Assembly: GCA_905221605.1 (NCBI GenBank)
Contig: CAJNDS010002211.1
Location: 167,501-231,500, forward strand
Reading direction: 5' to 3'
Length of the DNA: 64,000 nucleotides
Origin: Symbiodinium natans
Lineage: Eukaryota > Sar > Dinophyceae > Suessiales > Symbiodiniaceae
The position numbers and the translations under genes were made by a program. Below the pieces are notes generated by a model. The model ran no database searches and was not told the DNA's origin. It saw only the letters and a list, made by a program, of their open reading frames with translations. The number at the start of each line of letters is the position of its first letter. The stretch's first letter is position 1. Positions 40,566 to 52,860 of the stretch are shown piece after piece.

Positions 40566-42061
40566 CTTCAGGAGTGCATCCCGACATGGCCTTCTGCCAT
40601 GATGTGCCATGTACTTCAATTCAATGGCTTTGCTTTGCTGTCGGCCTCCTTGGCCTTCTCGAGCCAGTGGGCGACCAGCCTGGAGGTCGTTTGGGCACAT
40701 GGAGGCAATAGAGGCATTTTTCAAAACTTGCGAGAAAGTGGACCGCTGCTCCAGTTGACCGCAGAGCTGAAGGTTTCAGACAGCTACAACACACTTTTTT
40801 TGTCAGTTGACACGTCTCAGCTTCATCCAAGATACGGTGCTAAGGTCCTGACGCACTCCGGAACTCCGCTGTAAAGGGCCCTGCATATGCGATGAAGCCC
40901 GCGGCCAGAGCAATGTCGCCTGGAGACAGAAGTGTCCTGAACTTGGGCTAGCAGAGTTACTGGAGAGTTGGGGCGATGCAACGATGTACACTGTACACAT
41001 CTGTACACCCTGTGCCCATCGTTCCATCCTTGTGACATAAACGTAGCGCAGTGCATACGTTATAGCCAAACCGTCGAAGCCATCCGTCATTCGTGATCTC
41101 AGATCCAAATCCTAAATTTCTGCTCGATGCGCTTTGAAACTAAGTGTCTGAAATTCGAGTTACCGGGAATACCGGGGAAGCGGCCCATCACAAAGTTGAT
41201 GTTCTTCTCCAACACTTTGCTTGCAGCTTCCCAGCGCACAGACCTCGGCAGCGCGAGCTGACGCAGGGTACTATTTTGCAGTACATATTGTAGTAGACTC
41301 TATATTCTGTGATTTAACAGTTAATAGTTTATTAAGCCAAGGAACCAAAGCCAGCATACTGAAGACACTCAGACCAGGATACGGCTTGCGAAATTACCCT
41401 ATTCCTGACAGAAAAAGTGCCCGGCCCTCACGTTCCCCTGAGTTGCTTGACTCGTTGCCCAAGCCAGACAGCAGCTTCTCGGCCCGAGTCAGCTGGACCT
41501 GGCCAGCACCGAGACCAAGAGAGAAAGAAGTCCTTAAGTGTTCGCGGCTCGCGAGCTGCAGATATCAAAGTGTCCGTCCTCGCCATGGGCCAGTCATGGT
41601 TATAAAGACACGAAGGGCATTCAGCCACGATGTGCGTCTTGTGAAAGTTGGGCTCTCATGTTGCGTGGTACCATTGGACGCCGATCCCCATGGCCCCACC
41701 TGAGCTTCTGCCTGTTGATCTTGTGTTAGGGTGGTTGAGTGTTGTTTTCTGACTTGACGCTCAAGACCTTTTGGTTTCAAGCAAGGAAAGTGCACGGCAC
41801 ACAGGGTGCCTTGCAGGTCTCAGCATCTTGCTCGAGCTTCTCAGCTTTGCTCCTTCAAGAACCAGGCTTGTGAACGCATGTGAATACTGGTACCTCCAAC
41901 GTGTCCCCATCATTATACGACCACTTATGCCTAAGGTACTCAAAAAACAACCAGAAATTGGAGAACTATCTGACCATGTACTCACATGATTTGACTGATG
42001 TCGACGCGAGTGAAGTGTCGGCCCCACAAAGTACCGGATGCTTGATTAGCGGCACAAACCA

Positions 42062-42361
42062 ATGAAACGACCTCCGGTTGACAATGCATATGTTGACAAT
42101 GCATTCATGCAGGCACCATTCGGCCGACACTTGCTCCAAGTGCTTCTGCGTGCCGACGCCATACAACGTGCCCACAAGAACCTTAAAACAAAACACTGCA
42201 TGCTGCCGTACTTCTGTGGGTATAATCCAGAACACGAAGCAGAATCATTGAAAGACAGCAGAAAGTGCACGGTCTTCCATCTGTCAATGACTTTACAAGG
42301 TTTCATGCGCACGCTCCATCGTTGGCATGATGCCGACCAGATTGCAGGAGGGAACCAATAG
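42062..42361 (+). CDS. Hypothetical ORF, unrecognised
   Basis: A 99-residue ORF with a true ATG. The segment after residue 15 (for example APFGRHLLQVLLRADAIQR) has balanced composition and could be an exon, but the antisense frame is also open and no motif is recognisable. It opens with a short direct repeat (GTTGACAATGCAT twice). Chance ORF is the main alternative. Confidence 0.15.
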   Translation: MKRPPVDNAYVDNAFMQAPFGRHLLQVLLRADAIQRAHKNLKTKHCMLPYFCGYNPEHEAESLKDSRKCTVFHLSMTLQGFMRTLHRWHDADQIAGGNQ

Positions 42362-44689
42362 GCTTCCAGCAGTTCCAACCACAACCGTCTGGAAGTCTCG
42401 GTGGCATTCCGGTATCTTGGACATCTATTCTTCTGCCGCACCCTGCTTTCTTGTTCGGAGCAGCTGTGGACTCCAGTCATGGCTTGCTTGGGCTCCGGAA
42501 AAAAGATAAGAAGGCCATTGCCCTTGCCCTGTTGGAAAGAGTGCTTACGTTCGGGCGCTGTCAGCTTCATCGATCGTGAACCCTACCAACGAAGCTTGGC
42601 GTGCTTCGTGAGTACTCACTCTCAGAAAAAACAACGCACAGCTGGCTCGTATCGCCACAACTGCACCTGTTGCCGTTGCGGTGATCAGCACTTAGCCCAA
42701 GGCAAACAGGCCATCTGGGAGGCAGCGCCATCCGCACAGAATATAGTTTTCTATACTGCCGCTGCTAAGCTGCTACCCCGGCCGAAGACACTTTGTCCGA
42801 CATCAGTTCCCCTTACAAACCCTGACCCAGACTCCCATCGTCAGTTGTCGCCGGCCTGGCTTTTGCAAGCTGCTGCTGGAGCCCTGCCACCTCGAAAACA
42901 AGCATTTCACAGTCCGCAGCAGTACTCCGAACAGTTGCACGGCCTCTTCTGTAAACTTAGACTTCACTTGCTTTGAGAACGGCGATGCTCGGCTGCTCAG
43001 CGGCAAGCGTTGTCCTGGACCACCTGGAGCTCCTGAAGTCGTGACATGCAACTCAAGGAGGGCGAGGAAGCTGCTCGATTGCAGTCCGAGCTTTCGCTAC
43101 GATTGCCAGATATTGCCAGTGTACAACTTCAATCACAGTCCTTCTTCTTCGCCTGCAGCTTGGCTTCTGCAGTGGCGAAGGCATCCTCGTCAAAAAAAAA
43201 TGCTGCGCTCGGCGCCGTCGCCAGATTCGGGCTCAAATAATTTCAATTCATGCGTGATTCTGTCTGGATCCAGGCTTCTTGTGAAACGCGAGAGTCGACG
43301 GCAAGGTCATGTAAGTTGATGTGTTCTCTCGCAGCGCGCGCAATTGGGCACAAGCCGGCCTCTGCCCCTTTCAGTTTCTCCTTTTTCGGCTCGATAGAAC
43401 GGGCCACCCGCGCGTACCTCTTTTTTGGAGAAGCAAAGGGGCCTGCGCCTTCCTCAGGATGGCACCTCCTATACAGCGAATGCTTCAGAGAAGCATCGAG
43501 CACCACGACTGAGGGTCATAGTATTACGAAGCTCTACAGACACCGAGCTTTTGCACAAAGTTGCCATCGGCGCACACGTCCATAGCACGCACCCACATGC
43601 ACAGTGATGTAGCTGCGTTGGACACCTTTCTCACCTGTCCATTGAAGATCTGCTAAACATTCGAGATCTTGTCAACATGCGAGGCCAGAATTAACTCCGG
43701 TGTCGTTTTAAAGCCGTCCCCCGGCTTAGCCTCAATGCCGAAGCCCCGCAACTGCACGAGCCTGATCCGGCTGGAAATCCTCTCGCTTCACCTAAGCACG
43801 AATGGGTGCTTTGTATAGTTGCGGCGTCGCGAAAATGTTTGGTCAAGAGACAATGACTACATGCTTTGAATGCTATCCTGAACTCGAAGACACGGCGGCT
43901 CCCGGGGACCCAGGGCCCTCAAGCAAACCAGGCTTGGAGGATCCTTTGGTCTTTCTTCATACCAGATACGAACAAGATTCTTCATGCGTGGCATAACCCA
44001 TTAGACATTGGAGAGCATCCGCGACTGGAGACCTGACAACACAACTGAGTGTCGGCCTGGGGCCACCTCATATCTTGCAGGGTGGAGGGGCATGTGCACA
44101 TGCTCACTGAAGCAACAGTCTGGACTCGACGCTTCGAGAAGCAAGGCCGCAACATACTTTTGGAGCTTCTGTGTGAGTTTCACGTTGCCAGCCAGGGCAT
44201 CCTCGAAAGCTGCAAGCATGCCCTGCTTCATTGTTTGGGTCTATATAAGACGTGGGCCCGAAACATGGGTGCGTGGGTATGGTTTGTACTTAAGGTGCTA
44301 CAACTCGATGTCCTAGTTATCCGCAAAAACTGCAATGCTCAGGCGACGCGCAAACTTCCCAAAGCTAGACCAAGCATTTCTACGAACCGAACGTCCTAAG
44401 GAAACAACATTACTACCGGATTTCCTCAAGCTTAAACGTGCTGAAACCAGACCCGGGTCCGACATGCCCTGAACACCCAATGCCCACATCAACGACAGAA
44501 GGCTTCAGCATTGTTGGCTCATCCGAAGCTCATATCCAATGTGGTTAGCACATAAATAGACCATTAAACAAACATAAATTATACACAGCTGGACCCCCCA
44601 AAGATCCAAGTCTGCATGCGATTGCTCAACCAATGAAAGTAAACCATCTGCTAGCGTCTCGAATGTCTTGAGCCTGGGATCTCGAATTT

Positions 44690-45150
44690 CAAGACCGGAA
44701 AACTGAGAAGACGGTCGCAAATATCAGGGAAGCCCAAGAGGCCAAGACGAACATCGAAGGCGTAGCCCAGGAGTCCCCGGAGTCTCATCAATCTTCGGCT
44801 TACCGTCGTAAGATCTGAAGGGACAGGACTTTCAGATTGAAGATCGAAGATAATTGAGAGACCCTTGGGCCGTGCCTTCGATCTTCGCCTTGGGCGTCTT
44901 AAGATCCTAAGACGCTTACGACGCTCAAGATGTGACTCGAAGGCATAGCCCAAGAGTGTCCCTGGAATATTCGATCTTCAATCTTCGCTTGCAATCTTCG
45001 CTTGCGGTCTTTAGCGTCTAAAGGTCTTACGACACTTAAGACGAAGTCGAAGACGGAAGATTGAAGATTCCCGGAGAGACTCTTGGGCAGCGCCTTCGAT
45101 CTTCGTCTTGGCGTCTTGAGACCTTAAGATGCTTAAGACGGAGATCGAAG
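44690..45150. repeat. Palindrome-rich tandem repeat
   Basis: Two to three units of about 215 bp share CCTTCGATCTTCG (about 44,875 and 45,091), GCGTCTTAAGATCCTAAGACGC-like inverted words and GAAGATTGAAGAT. Self-complementary words are dense. No coding potential. Confidence 0.6.
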
Positions 45151-47689
45151 AAGAGTAAGTGGTGGTAGTGCTTGAAGGCGCTGTAGAGGCTCGCCCGGAC
45201 CCAGAAGAAGACCAAGCGCTCTTGCAGCAGAACGGCGCACTCCTCAGTATGCCCCAGCCGATCGGCACAATCTGACAAACCTTGGCCATGCGTGACAAGA
45301 TACGCAAGCAGTAGTCTTGGCCCTTACTTCAGCAAGCCCATCCCTGCTCAAGCTGAAGCTGGTCTGCGGGCGCAAGATCTCCACCGGCGACGGAAACATA
45401 AAGGAGTCGACTGACCACAACGATAACATGACTGCTCCGAGTGGGCCTCCGGCCATGCACACTGGCCCATGCGGACTGTGACGCGACATATGAACAGGCC
45501 ACAGCTGGGTACTCAACTCAGGAGGAAGCAGAATCAGAAGCCGAAGCAACGATTTGAGGCGAGGGACAACCTCGGCCCAAGACATGGGCCACAACGCCCG
45601 AGCGCGATTGGAACTCAAGCGGTTCCAGTCCTTCCAAACAGCTGCGCGCCACTTCTCTGAGCGACGGCCTGTCACCTGCCGCGTTGGCTCGGATCGTGGC
45701 CTGAGTCTCGGCGTGGTGCCAAATCCCACTCTCCCGTTTGCTGCCATCCTTGGCGTCACCGGCGTGCGAACCCCAGAGGCCCGTTGGAGCGGCCGGCAGC
45801 CTGCAAGCCATCAAGACCTGGGTAGTAGCCACGACTCCGTGCTTAAAGCGAACCGAGGCAGGGCGCCCGTCAAGAAGCAAAGGGAGCAAACCCCCCACGC
45901 TTGTGCCCAGAAGTACGCCAGGCATTGGAGATACGAGCCCGGAGTTTGGTACCAAGCAGTCTAAGTCTGAACCGTCCCCACCACTTGATTGCGACGAGCG
46001 ATCTCATAGTGCATGCCACGTCTTGTTGCCGCCGTACCCACGACCCTGCAGTGGGCTTTGGACCGGTATTTTCCCAGCCCCCAAAGTTCAACTTTTCTTG
46101 CCATTCCCGCCCAATGTCTAAGCAGGTGCGGCGTCGTTGAGTAAACCCAGATCTGTCATCTAGGTACATGCGGAAACTGGTTCGACAGAGATGGAAATCT
46201 AAGCTGGAGTCGGCCAAGAGACTCGCTGAGACAGCTTGCAGGACCCATACATGCCATAAGAGCAACATGGACTCAATCAACTTAGCAAATGGAAAACAGC
46301 AGCTCAACCTTGATGAACATCACCCCCTCAACTCAACAAGCATCGAAATGAAGCATCCTGCACATTTTTTTGTTTTCTCTCTCTCTCTCTCTCTCTGAGC
46401 CGGTTTCTCGCACAGTTTGCAGAACACTTTCAGCAACATCAAAACGTCAATGATCATGACCTCACCAACTCGACAAATGCCACATTGGAGCATCTTGTGT
46501 ATCTTCTCCTTTCGTACTGGTACCGCAGATTAAGCATACAAATGCCACTTTGTGCAACAAGTTCATTGTCTGACAACTTTTGCACATGTCATAGGCAAAG
46601 CTTCCTTCATTTAGGGGTTTTGATTTTCTGGAAGTGGTCACTCACCCTACGACGTCCCTACGATGTGTTCGAGGTATTTATATCAGACCCTTTAGCACTT
46701 CTTTTGTGCTCTATCATTCTTCTCTTTTCTATTGCTCGAAGGTGTCTTTTCTTTAAGTTTGGCCAATAACAGGTCTCGCGTACGTTCGAATAAACAGTAT
46801 GCATTCAACTGAGCGTAAACCTCCTCTCAATGGCATCGTGTAACCTCATCCTCGTGAAGGAAATTCCCAGATCGCATCCACACACTCTGTCCAACACAAT
46901 TATATACGTATACACACGCATATATATATATGTGTGATTTATGTGTATATGAATGATATATAGATGTAGATTTATTTCTTCGTTTACACAAACATTTTGC
47001 CAGGGGTTCGGCCTTGTCGTAATCCTTGAGAGACTGTAGGAAGCCCGTGTCGTTCATCACCTTCTTGGCCTCCAATTCAGCGTTCTGCTGGCCCGAAACT
47101 CCTCAATCCCCAACTTTACTAGACACTGCCAAACATAGCTGAGAACAAAATGAGGAACACCTCCTGCAGAATCTTGCAACTGATGTTTCGGCTGAGGAAT
47201 GAAACGGAGCGTAGAGTCCTGTAAGATGCTTGGGATGTCACGCATGGGGATGCGCAGCATTTGCACCCTGAATCGTCCGGCTTGCTGCTGCTCTTGCATT
47301 GCTCCAGCAAGCAACAGCCAGGCCCGCATAGAAGATGAGACAAAAGGGAGCCGCGAGTTTGCCACTGTCACCACACCACAATGAATCTGCTGTTTGCGTG
47401 TAGATTGGGTTGAATCCGTGGGAAGATACTGATCATGTTATGTATATAACAAGGCGCAAGGCACAGGAACATACACAAATAAATATAAATATAAATAATA
47501 CATAAATAAAGAAATAAAAATATGTATATATATATGGTCGCCCCCCCCCCATGATCTACCGTGACATGTTTTCCTTCTAAAACCCTCTTAAAACCCGAGC
47601 AGAAACCATGCTTCCAATAATATTTCCTTTACATCCCAAAGCCTTTTTCTTGCAGATAGTTTACTTCTCCGATAACCTACGAAGAAACC
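45151..47689. other. Gene-poor stretch
   Basis: GC-rich frames at 45,244-46,307 on both strands without motifs; (CT)n at 46,376-46,397. Nothing else identified. Confidence 0.35.
46900..46975. repeat. TATA/TGTATA low complexity
   Basis: TATATATATGTGTG and related words. A similar AT-rich stretch lies at 47,478-47,535. Confidence 0.8.
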
Positions 47690-48240
47690 AACAAACCAAA
47701 AAAACAAAGCCACGCAGGCCAGGAGGCCATTCCACTAATATTTCCTTTATACACCACAGCCTTGTTCTTGTAGTTGACTTCTCTGATAACCTACGGGAAA
47801 CCAAAAAACCAAAACACCAAAAAAACAAAAAACCAAAGCCATGGAGGCCGGGAGGCAATTTTTGGGTTTTTTGGTTTTCTCGAGGATTGTTTTGGTTTTC
47901 TTTGGTCAAAACCAAAAAAGCCCACGCGCTTTTTTGGTTTTCGAGTCTGAGGGGGTCGGAAAACAAAAAAACCATGGGTTTTTTGGTTTTTGGATGAAAA
48001 ACAAAAAAAACGATGTGCTTTTTGGTTTTTGCCTTCCCTGGGACCCGAAAACCAAAAAAACACGAGTTTTTTTTGCTTTGACCAAAGAAAACCAAAAAAA
48101 AACTGGAGAAAACTAAAAAACCCAAAAAAATGGCCTCCTGGCCTCCATGGCTTTGGTTTTTTGGTTTTTTGGTTTTTTGGTTTTTTGTTTTTTTTGTTTT
48201 TTGGTTTTTTGGTATTTTGGGTTTTTGGGAGTCCCCGTGT
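47690..48240. repeat. CCAAAAAA/TTTTTTGG foldback repeat
   Basis: Arms rich in CCAAAAAAC (left) and GGTTTTTTG (right) with the matching words AAAGCCATGGAGGCC (about 47,829) and GGCCTCCATGGCTTT (about 48,139) in inverted order. The result is a long imperfect hairpin. The F/W/K-rich frames it opens on both strands are by-products. Confidence 0.7.
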
Positions 48241-48316
48241 AGCTGAAGTTGGAACCCTTGGGCTCGAGAGGTCTCCCGGCCTCAGGGTTTAGGGTATTTT
48301 CTCTTATTACTATTAT

Positions 48317-48440
48317 TATTCGCCTCGGCTTCCTGCCGAGAAGCGTCTGGAACAAGCAGACCCGGATCGGGCCTCCTTCCCCCTAACCCAACCCTTCCCC
48401 ATGCAAAAATTTTTGACCCCCCCCCCCCCCCGGCCCTGTG
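48317..48440 (+). repeat. Dispersed repeat with C-tract end, copy 2
   Basis: Begins TTCGCCTCGGCTT and includes AAGCGTCTGGAACAAGCAGA and AACCCTTCCCCATGCAAAA before a poly-C run. It closely matches 35,510-35,613. Both copies are followed by C-rich tracts. Confidence 0.7.
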
Positions 48441-48486
48441 GGACCCACTCAATCGCTTGGAGGAGCTGCAAACCGATGCTGTGGAG

Positions 48487-48572
48487 GGTCCCGCCTCTCG
48501 GTGGCTCCTACCACCCCCCCCCCCCCCACCCCCCCCCCCACCCCCCCCCCACCCCCCCCACCCCCCCCCCAC
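48487..48572. repeat. C-rich tract flanking the 3' LTR
   Basis: C runs broken by single A residues, ending exactly at the 3' LTR. Confidence 0.85.
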
Positions 48573-48741
48573 TGAGATGAAACCTGAGCGTTACCAGCCT
48601 CCGGCTCGGTACAGCTGGCAAGGCACGCAGGTGTCTCTTTTAGCTCTGCTGGCTAAGTGTATCACTCTGATCCAGAACCTCGGGCACAGGCCACTGCATG
48701 CCATGATGACTGAACCCTGTGGCATACCTGTCTCTATTTCA
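48573..48741 (-). repeat. 3' LTR of the copia element
   Basis: Partner of the repeat at 62,551-62,719. On the minus strand it begins TGAAATAGAGACAGG and ends CATCTCA. No convincing polypurine tract adjoins its inner end, so the real LTR may be longer, with the 5' copy truncated by the C-tract. The outer side adjoins the C/A tract 48,511-48,572. Confidence 0.75.
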
Positions 48742-49190
48742 GTCAGGCACAAATTTAAAAATTCAGCTCATTTGGCATGTCGTATGACGATAGTGGCGGC
48801 CACGAGGTCTCGTTCCAAAAACGAAACATAGCGAGAGTGCGCAGCAGTAAGTTTCTATACAAATCAGCAACTATTCACAAGAGCAGTCAACGATAAGGGT
48901 GTGCTTCACAACAGCAAAAACAAAAAGGCCTGAGCTCGTCTCCGTTCTTTTATCGGTGAAGGACTTGTTGTCACACCTTCTCAACTGGAGTTGAGTTCGC
49001 GCTTGACACACTCATCCCAAACAAAAGAACAGCTACCTTCCCTGTGAGGAAGCATGCTTTTGTGGCTTCCACGCATTTTGTACACGCGCTACCGCGAAGC
49101 CTGTTGCATCACAAGACACAACTCACAGGACGAGCTGGATTACAGCAGCACCAATGAGGATGTAATCGTAGGAGGCGTTGAAGTAGAACT
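48742..49190 (-). other. 3' untranslated region of the retrotransposon
   Basis: About 450 bp between the stop of the EEP-like ORF and the 3' LTR. No ORF and no clear polypurine tract. A weak pyrimidine-rich plus-strand stretch at about 48,933-48,952 could mark the tract if the LTR is really longer than the shared 163 bp. Confidence 0.4.
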
Positions 49191-52100
49191 TCACCTTCTA
49201 CCCCACGAAGACGAACCCCATGAGGAGGAACTCCATCCTTGGTTCCATGAAGGATCCCACGACCAATTGGACCAGTATGGGCCTTGAGAGGATCCCTTGC
49301 CTCTTGGCGAGCCTTCCCCTTTTCTGGCCTTACCAGCCCCTTTTCCTTTTGGAGGCGCCCAAAGTTCTTCATGTCTCCTTCTACCACTGGCTTCGTACTC
49401 GTAGACTTCAGGGTTGTCGTCGAAAGAGACTTCTCTCCTCGCAGCAGCTGGCTTCGCCGCTGGCTTAGCCTTTGGAGGAGCTGCTGGCTCTGGCACTGCT
49501 GAAGGTTCCTCACTTGGAAGCGAGCCTCCTTCCTTGCTTTTGCTTTTGCCTTTGCCAGGTGGAGCACGACCTTCGCCTTGTACTGGTTCGGCAGGAGCAC
49601 CACGCTTTTTAGCCTTCTGTCTCTCTTTCCTGGATTGGGACGCCTGCAAGATCGACTCCTTCGACCTGTACGTCTTCTTCTCAGAGAACTTCATCCAGTT
49701 AGGAGCGATGTGTAGAAGCAGTGGTGTGTGACTGTCATTGTCCGAGGGCTTCAGGAGGAAGTGGTTCTTCGTCGAGTGCAGCAAGAATTCACTCACCGAA
49801 ACCTTGTACTCCATGCTGCCCTTGTACTCAGCCCACACCTCATTGGTCATGCTATGACCCCATTCGAAGACGATGGCAGTCATGCAGTCCAAATCAGGAA
49901 ACGTCGTCCAATCCACTAGGTGGCCCACATCGCCGTAGGGGAACCCAAGCTTCTCCTCGTAGAGTTTGAGAAGATGTAGAGGGTTCGAAGTCACGACGCG
50001 TGTCCTTGGGATCAACAACCTGTCCTGGCGTTGGTGCTTCTCGAAGGCGTCGACGAAGTACTGGATCGTCGAGAAAAGGGCTGAGCTGTCGTGTGACACT
50101 GACCCCTGTTGGCTACCTCCGAATCGGTAGCATGACACGTTGCCATCTCCGCCCATCAGATCCACTTGGTAGTGGAAGCAGTCAGCGACCATCGCAGCTA
50201 GTCCCTCGGCCAAGAAGCCGGGCTTAGAGCGTGCGATTTCACTTCGAACGTGGAAGTTGCAGACACGAATTGACTTCATGCCTGCACGCGTGAGATCTTC
50301 CTTGAACTCAGCCTCCTCGAAGGCGGACTCCACTCGATCAACCAGGTCTTCTTGTTCCATTCTCTCTCGAGGAATGGTACTTCCAAAGTTGATCTGGACG
50401 ATCTCATATCTGATGGGAATCCAGGAATACGCAGGGTCTTTGAGGACCGGACCAGCAAGGTGCTTGAAGCTGACCTTGTTCTTGCCCTTGGTGTTTCCTC
50501 TGACAGCAGTGAGGAGATCTCCTGCCTCATTTGTTCGGAACAACCAGCCCTTGGACCTGAAGTAGTCCAACTCTTCTCTCGTCATGTTGTTCTCCTGCAG
50601 CAGAATAACATGTGCCTTGGAGTGAGAGAGGAACTTCACAATGATGGAGCTTCCATCGGAGTAATCCGAGATGAGGTCGGCATACTTTGGAGGAAGTGTG
50701 CCCTTTCTGCCCCTCGCGAAGTTCCCCAAGTTGGCAACCATCACGCTAAGACCTACTCTGGAGGTGGCCAAATGCGTCATCTCTGCCATTGGATCGGGTT
50801 CCTCAGCAAAGGCTGAGCTTCCCAAGCTCGTGGTTTCGAGACTTCCACAGGCCAGAAAGTGCCGAAGAAGGGTGTTCAGAAGATCACCTCTCGTAGCATT
50901 GGTTTTTGCCAGTGACTCCATCAACAGCGCCTCCTTCTCCGCAATGGCAACATGGGCATTGTATGATCTCTCAAGTGCATCAGTCGAAAAAGTGCTCCTC
51001 ACATCAATGCTCTTGAAAGCCACTTGTTTTGCTGCAGGACGAAACTCCCACAACGGTGGCATCGTCACCATTGTCTCGAAGAAGGGCACTTCTGGAACCT
51101 GGAACTTCCAATTTGACCGAGCAGGAGCCGCTCTATCCCTCCAGCTCATATGCTGGAGTCGAAATCGGTTCTGAGCCGACTGCGCCCGAAGACCACCATG
51201 GAGAATGCCATCACTTTCTCCACACTTCTGCCGACTGAGGATGTAGATGGGCGAACCCTTTTCAACCCTCTCCAGCTCATCAATGAAGCGCTGGTACTCG
51301 GGCAACTGCTCCAGGGTCGCCTCTTCCTTTTTGTCGGCGAAGGATCGAAGAGCATCCTCATTCTGCTGAGTGATCTCTTGGAGATCCTGCGGAGTAATAA
51401 CAGTCTGTACATTACCCCACAGGCCTTGGGGCGTTCCCGAGGGTGCCTCACTTGGAAGTGAGCTTCCCTCTGTTTCCCCAGTGGTGACCATTGGCGTAGA
51501 GGACTCCTCCTCCACCTTGAAGTCACCTTCCTCGACCTTCAACTGGACTTCGGGATCTGGCTCCTTGACCTCTTCGGTCGCATCGGGCATTGGCTCTTCT
51601 TTGATGTGCGCTTCGGAAGATGGTGGTGGTCCCTCTGCTGTAGCAGAGCCCGCTTCCTCTTCCATTGTTGCATCCAGAGAGGAAGGCGCCACCTTGGGTT
51701 CCTCAACTCGTGTTGAGCTTTCCCAGGATTCATCGACCTCGATGACCTCCTCGATTTTGATGGTTCCTTCATTGTTCTCGAAGGTTCTCTCAAGCTCAAA
51801 ATCTTCCACAGGAATGCCAAGGTAGTAGTCGACGAATGCCTCCTCGGACTGGCGAATCTGCACATACTGCTGCAAGTCCTGAACGGCCTTGGAAGCGAAG
51901 CGAGAGAGGAACTTCCGCTCTGGGTACGAAGCGACGGTGCGTTCGATTTTCTTCAGGATGAGTTTGGGCTCAAACGGGAGCCTCAATGAGCAATCTCTAT
52001 GCTCACTATTGTCCTGTGCGCGCACAACAAACTTGTTCCGAAGTGCTTGGTTGTCACGATTCTCCTTCATGTACAAGAAGAAGTCACTGCCATAGAGTTC

Positions 52101-52860
52101 CACGAACATGTCGTAGAGGTTGACGAAATCGCTCTGAATGTTGATGAGCTCCTGGGCCACCATCAGCTCGTGCCGAAATGCCTGGTACTCTGCGAGCTTC
52201 TCAGCGTAGTTCTCTGTGCCTTCAACTGGCATTCGATTTCGCTCATCTGTGACCTCAGGCTTTGCTCTCCCGTAAAGAATTCCAGGGGTGAAGACTGACT
52301 CGGCCTTAGATCTGAGCTCGGTGAAGTAGTCCGCATCCCAATGTGGAGTATGATGGTCATAGTGAGAGACCTTCAACTGAAAGTCAATGAGCACATTGGC
52401 GGCTATCTTCCCCAGTCTGAATGCCTCCAGGAAGAAGAGAACCGGGTATCCACTCAGAGGATTGTGCAACCAAAGAGCCTGATCAAGCTGGAGCTTCTTT
52501 CTCACACTGACATGAACATCTCGGAATCGAACAACCTGTACATAGCCAGTGCCGTAGGAGTCAACCTTGCGCTCATTGTCCTCCATCAAGGCAATGGTGC
52601 CTTTGTAGAACAGCGTCCAAGGATTGGCCCTAAGCTGTCGGATCAGGTCCTCTTGGGCCCTGACTTTTTCTGCTTCAGCTGTCAAAGAAGTTTTTACACT
52701 CCCTTCAACTTCCATGCCACGCTCAAAAGGAATTCTTTTCCCTTCTGAGCTTGTTTCTGACTGCTGAACATGCCTCTTCTCCTCCTCTTCAATGATCTCT
52801 CGAAGGGAAGTGAGATCAAAGTGAGGCACTTCGCCCAGCTTCCTTCGTTGTTGTTCCAGA
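49191..52860 (-). CDS. EEP (DNase I-like) endonuclease-motif cargo protein
   Basis: The frame is open from 53,057, but the part before about 52,860 is probably out of frame. The protein starts with a charged region (LREIIEEEEKRH), then a helical domain with FVELYGSDFFLYMKENRDN, then an acidic hairpin-rich linker (plus about 51,300-51,800). The later half carries spaced motifs of the endonuclease/exonuclease/phosphatase fold: SVMVANLGNF (about 50,722-50,750), HVILLQENNMT with the Q-E pair (50,582-50,620), VCNFHVRS (50,236-50,262), MGGDGNVSCYRF like GGDxN (50,119-50,160) and SDNDSHTPLLLH like SDHxP (49,700-49,745). EEP nucleases are standard in non-LTR elements, not in Ty1/copia. The tail is rich in K/G/P and then W/S/G (WSNWSWDPSWNQGW), suggesting RNA binding. 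It ends about 450 bp before the 3' LTR. Catalytic competence is unproven. Confidence 0.55.

Larger units (their letters stand above)
40081..44689. other. Gene-poor stretch
   Basis: Many frames of 60-190 residues on both strands without recognisable domains. The largest are 42,401-42,976 (+) and 42,046-42,570 (-), which overlap each other antisense. Confidence 0.35.

Noticed and set aside
47608-48292. F/W/K-rich ORFs on both strands
   Set aside because: By-products of the CCAAAAAA/GGTTTTTT foldback repeat.
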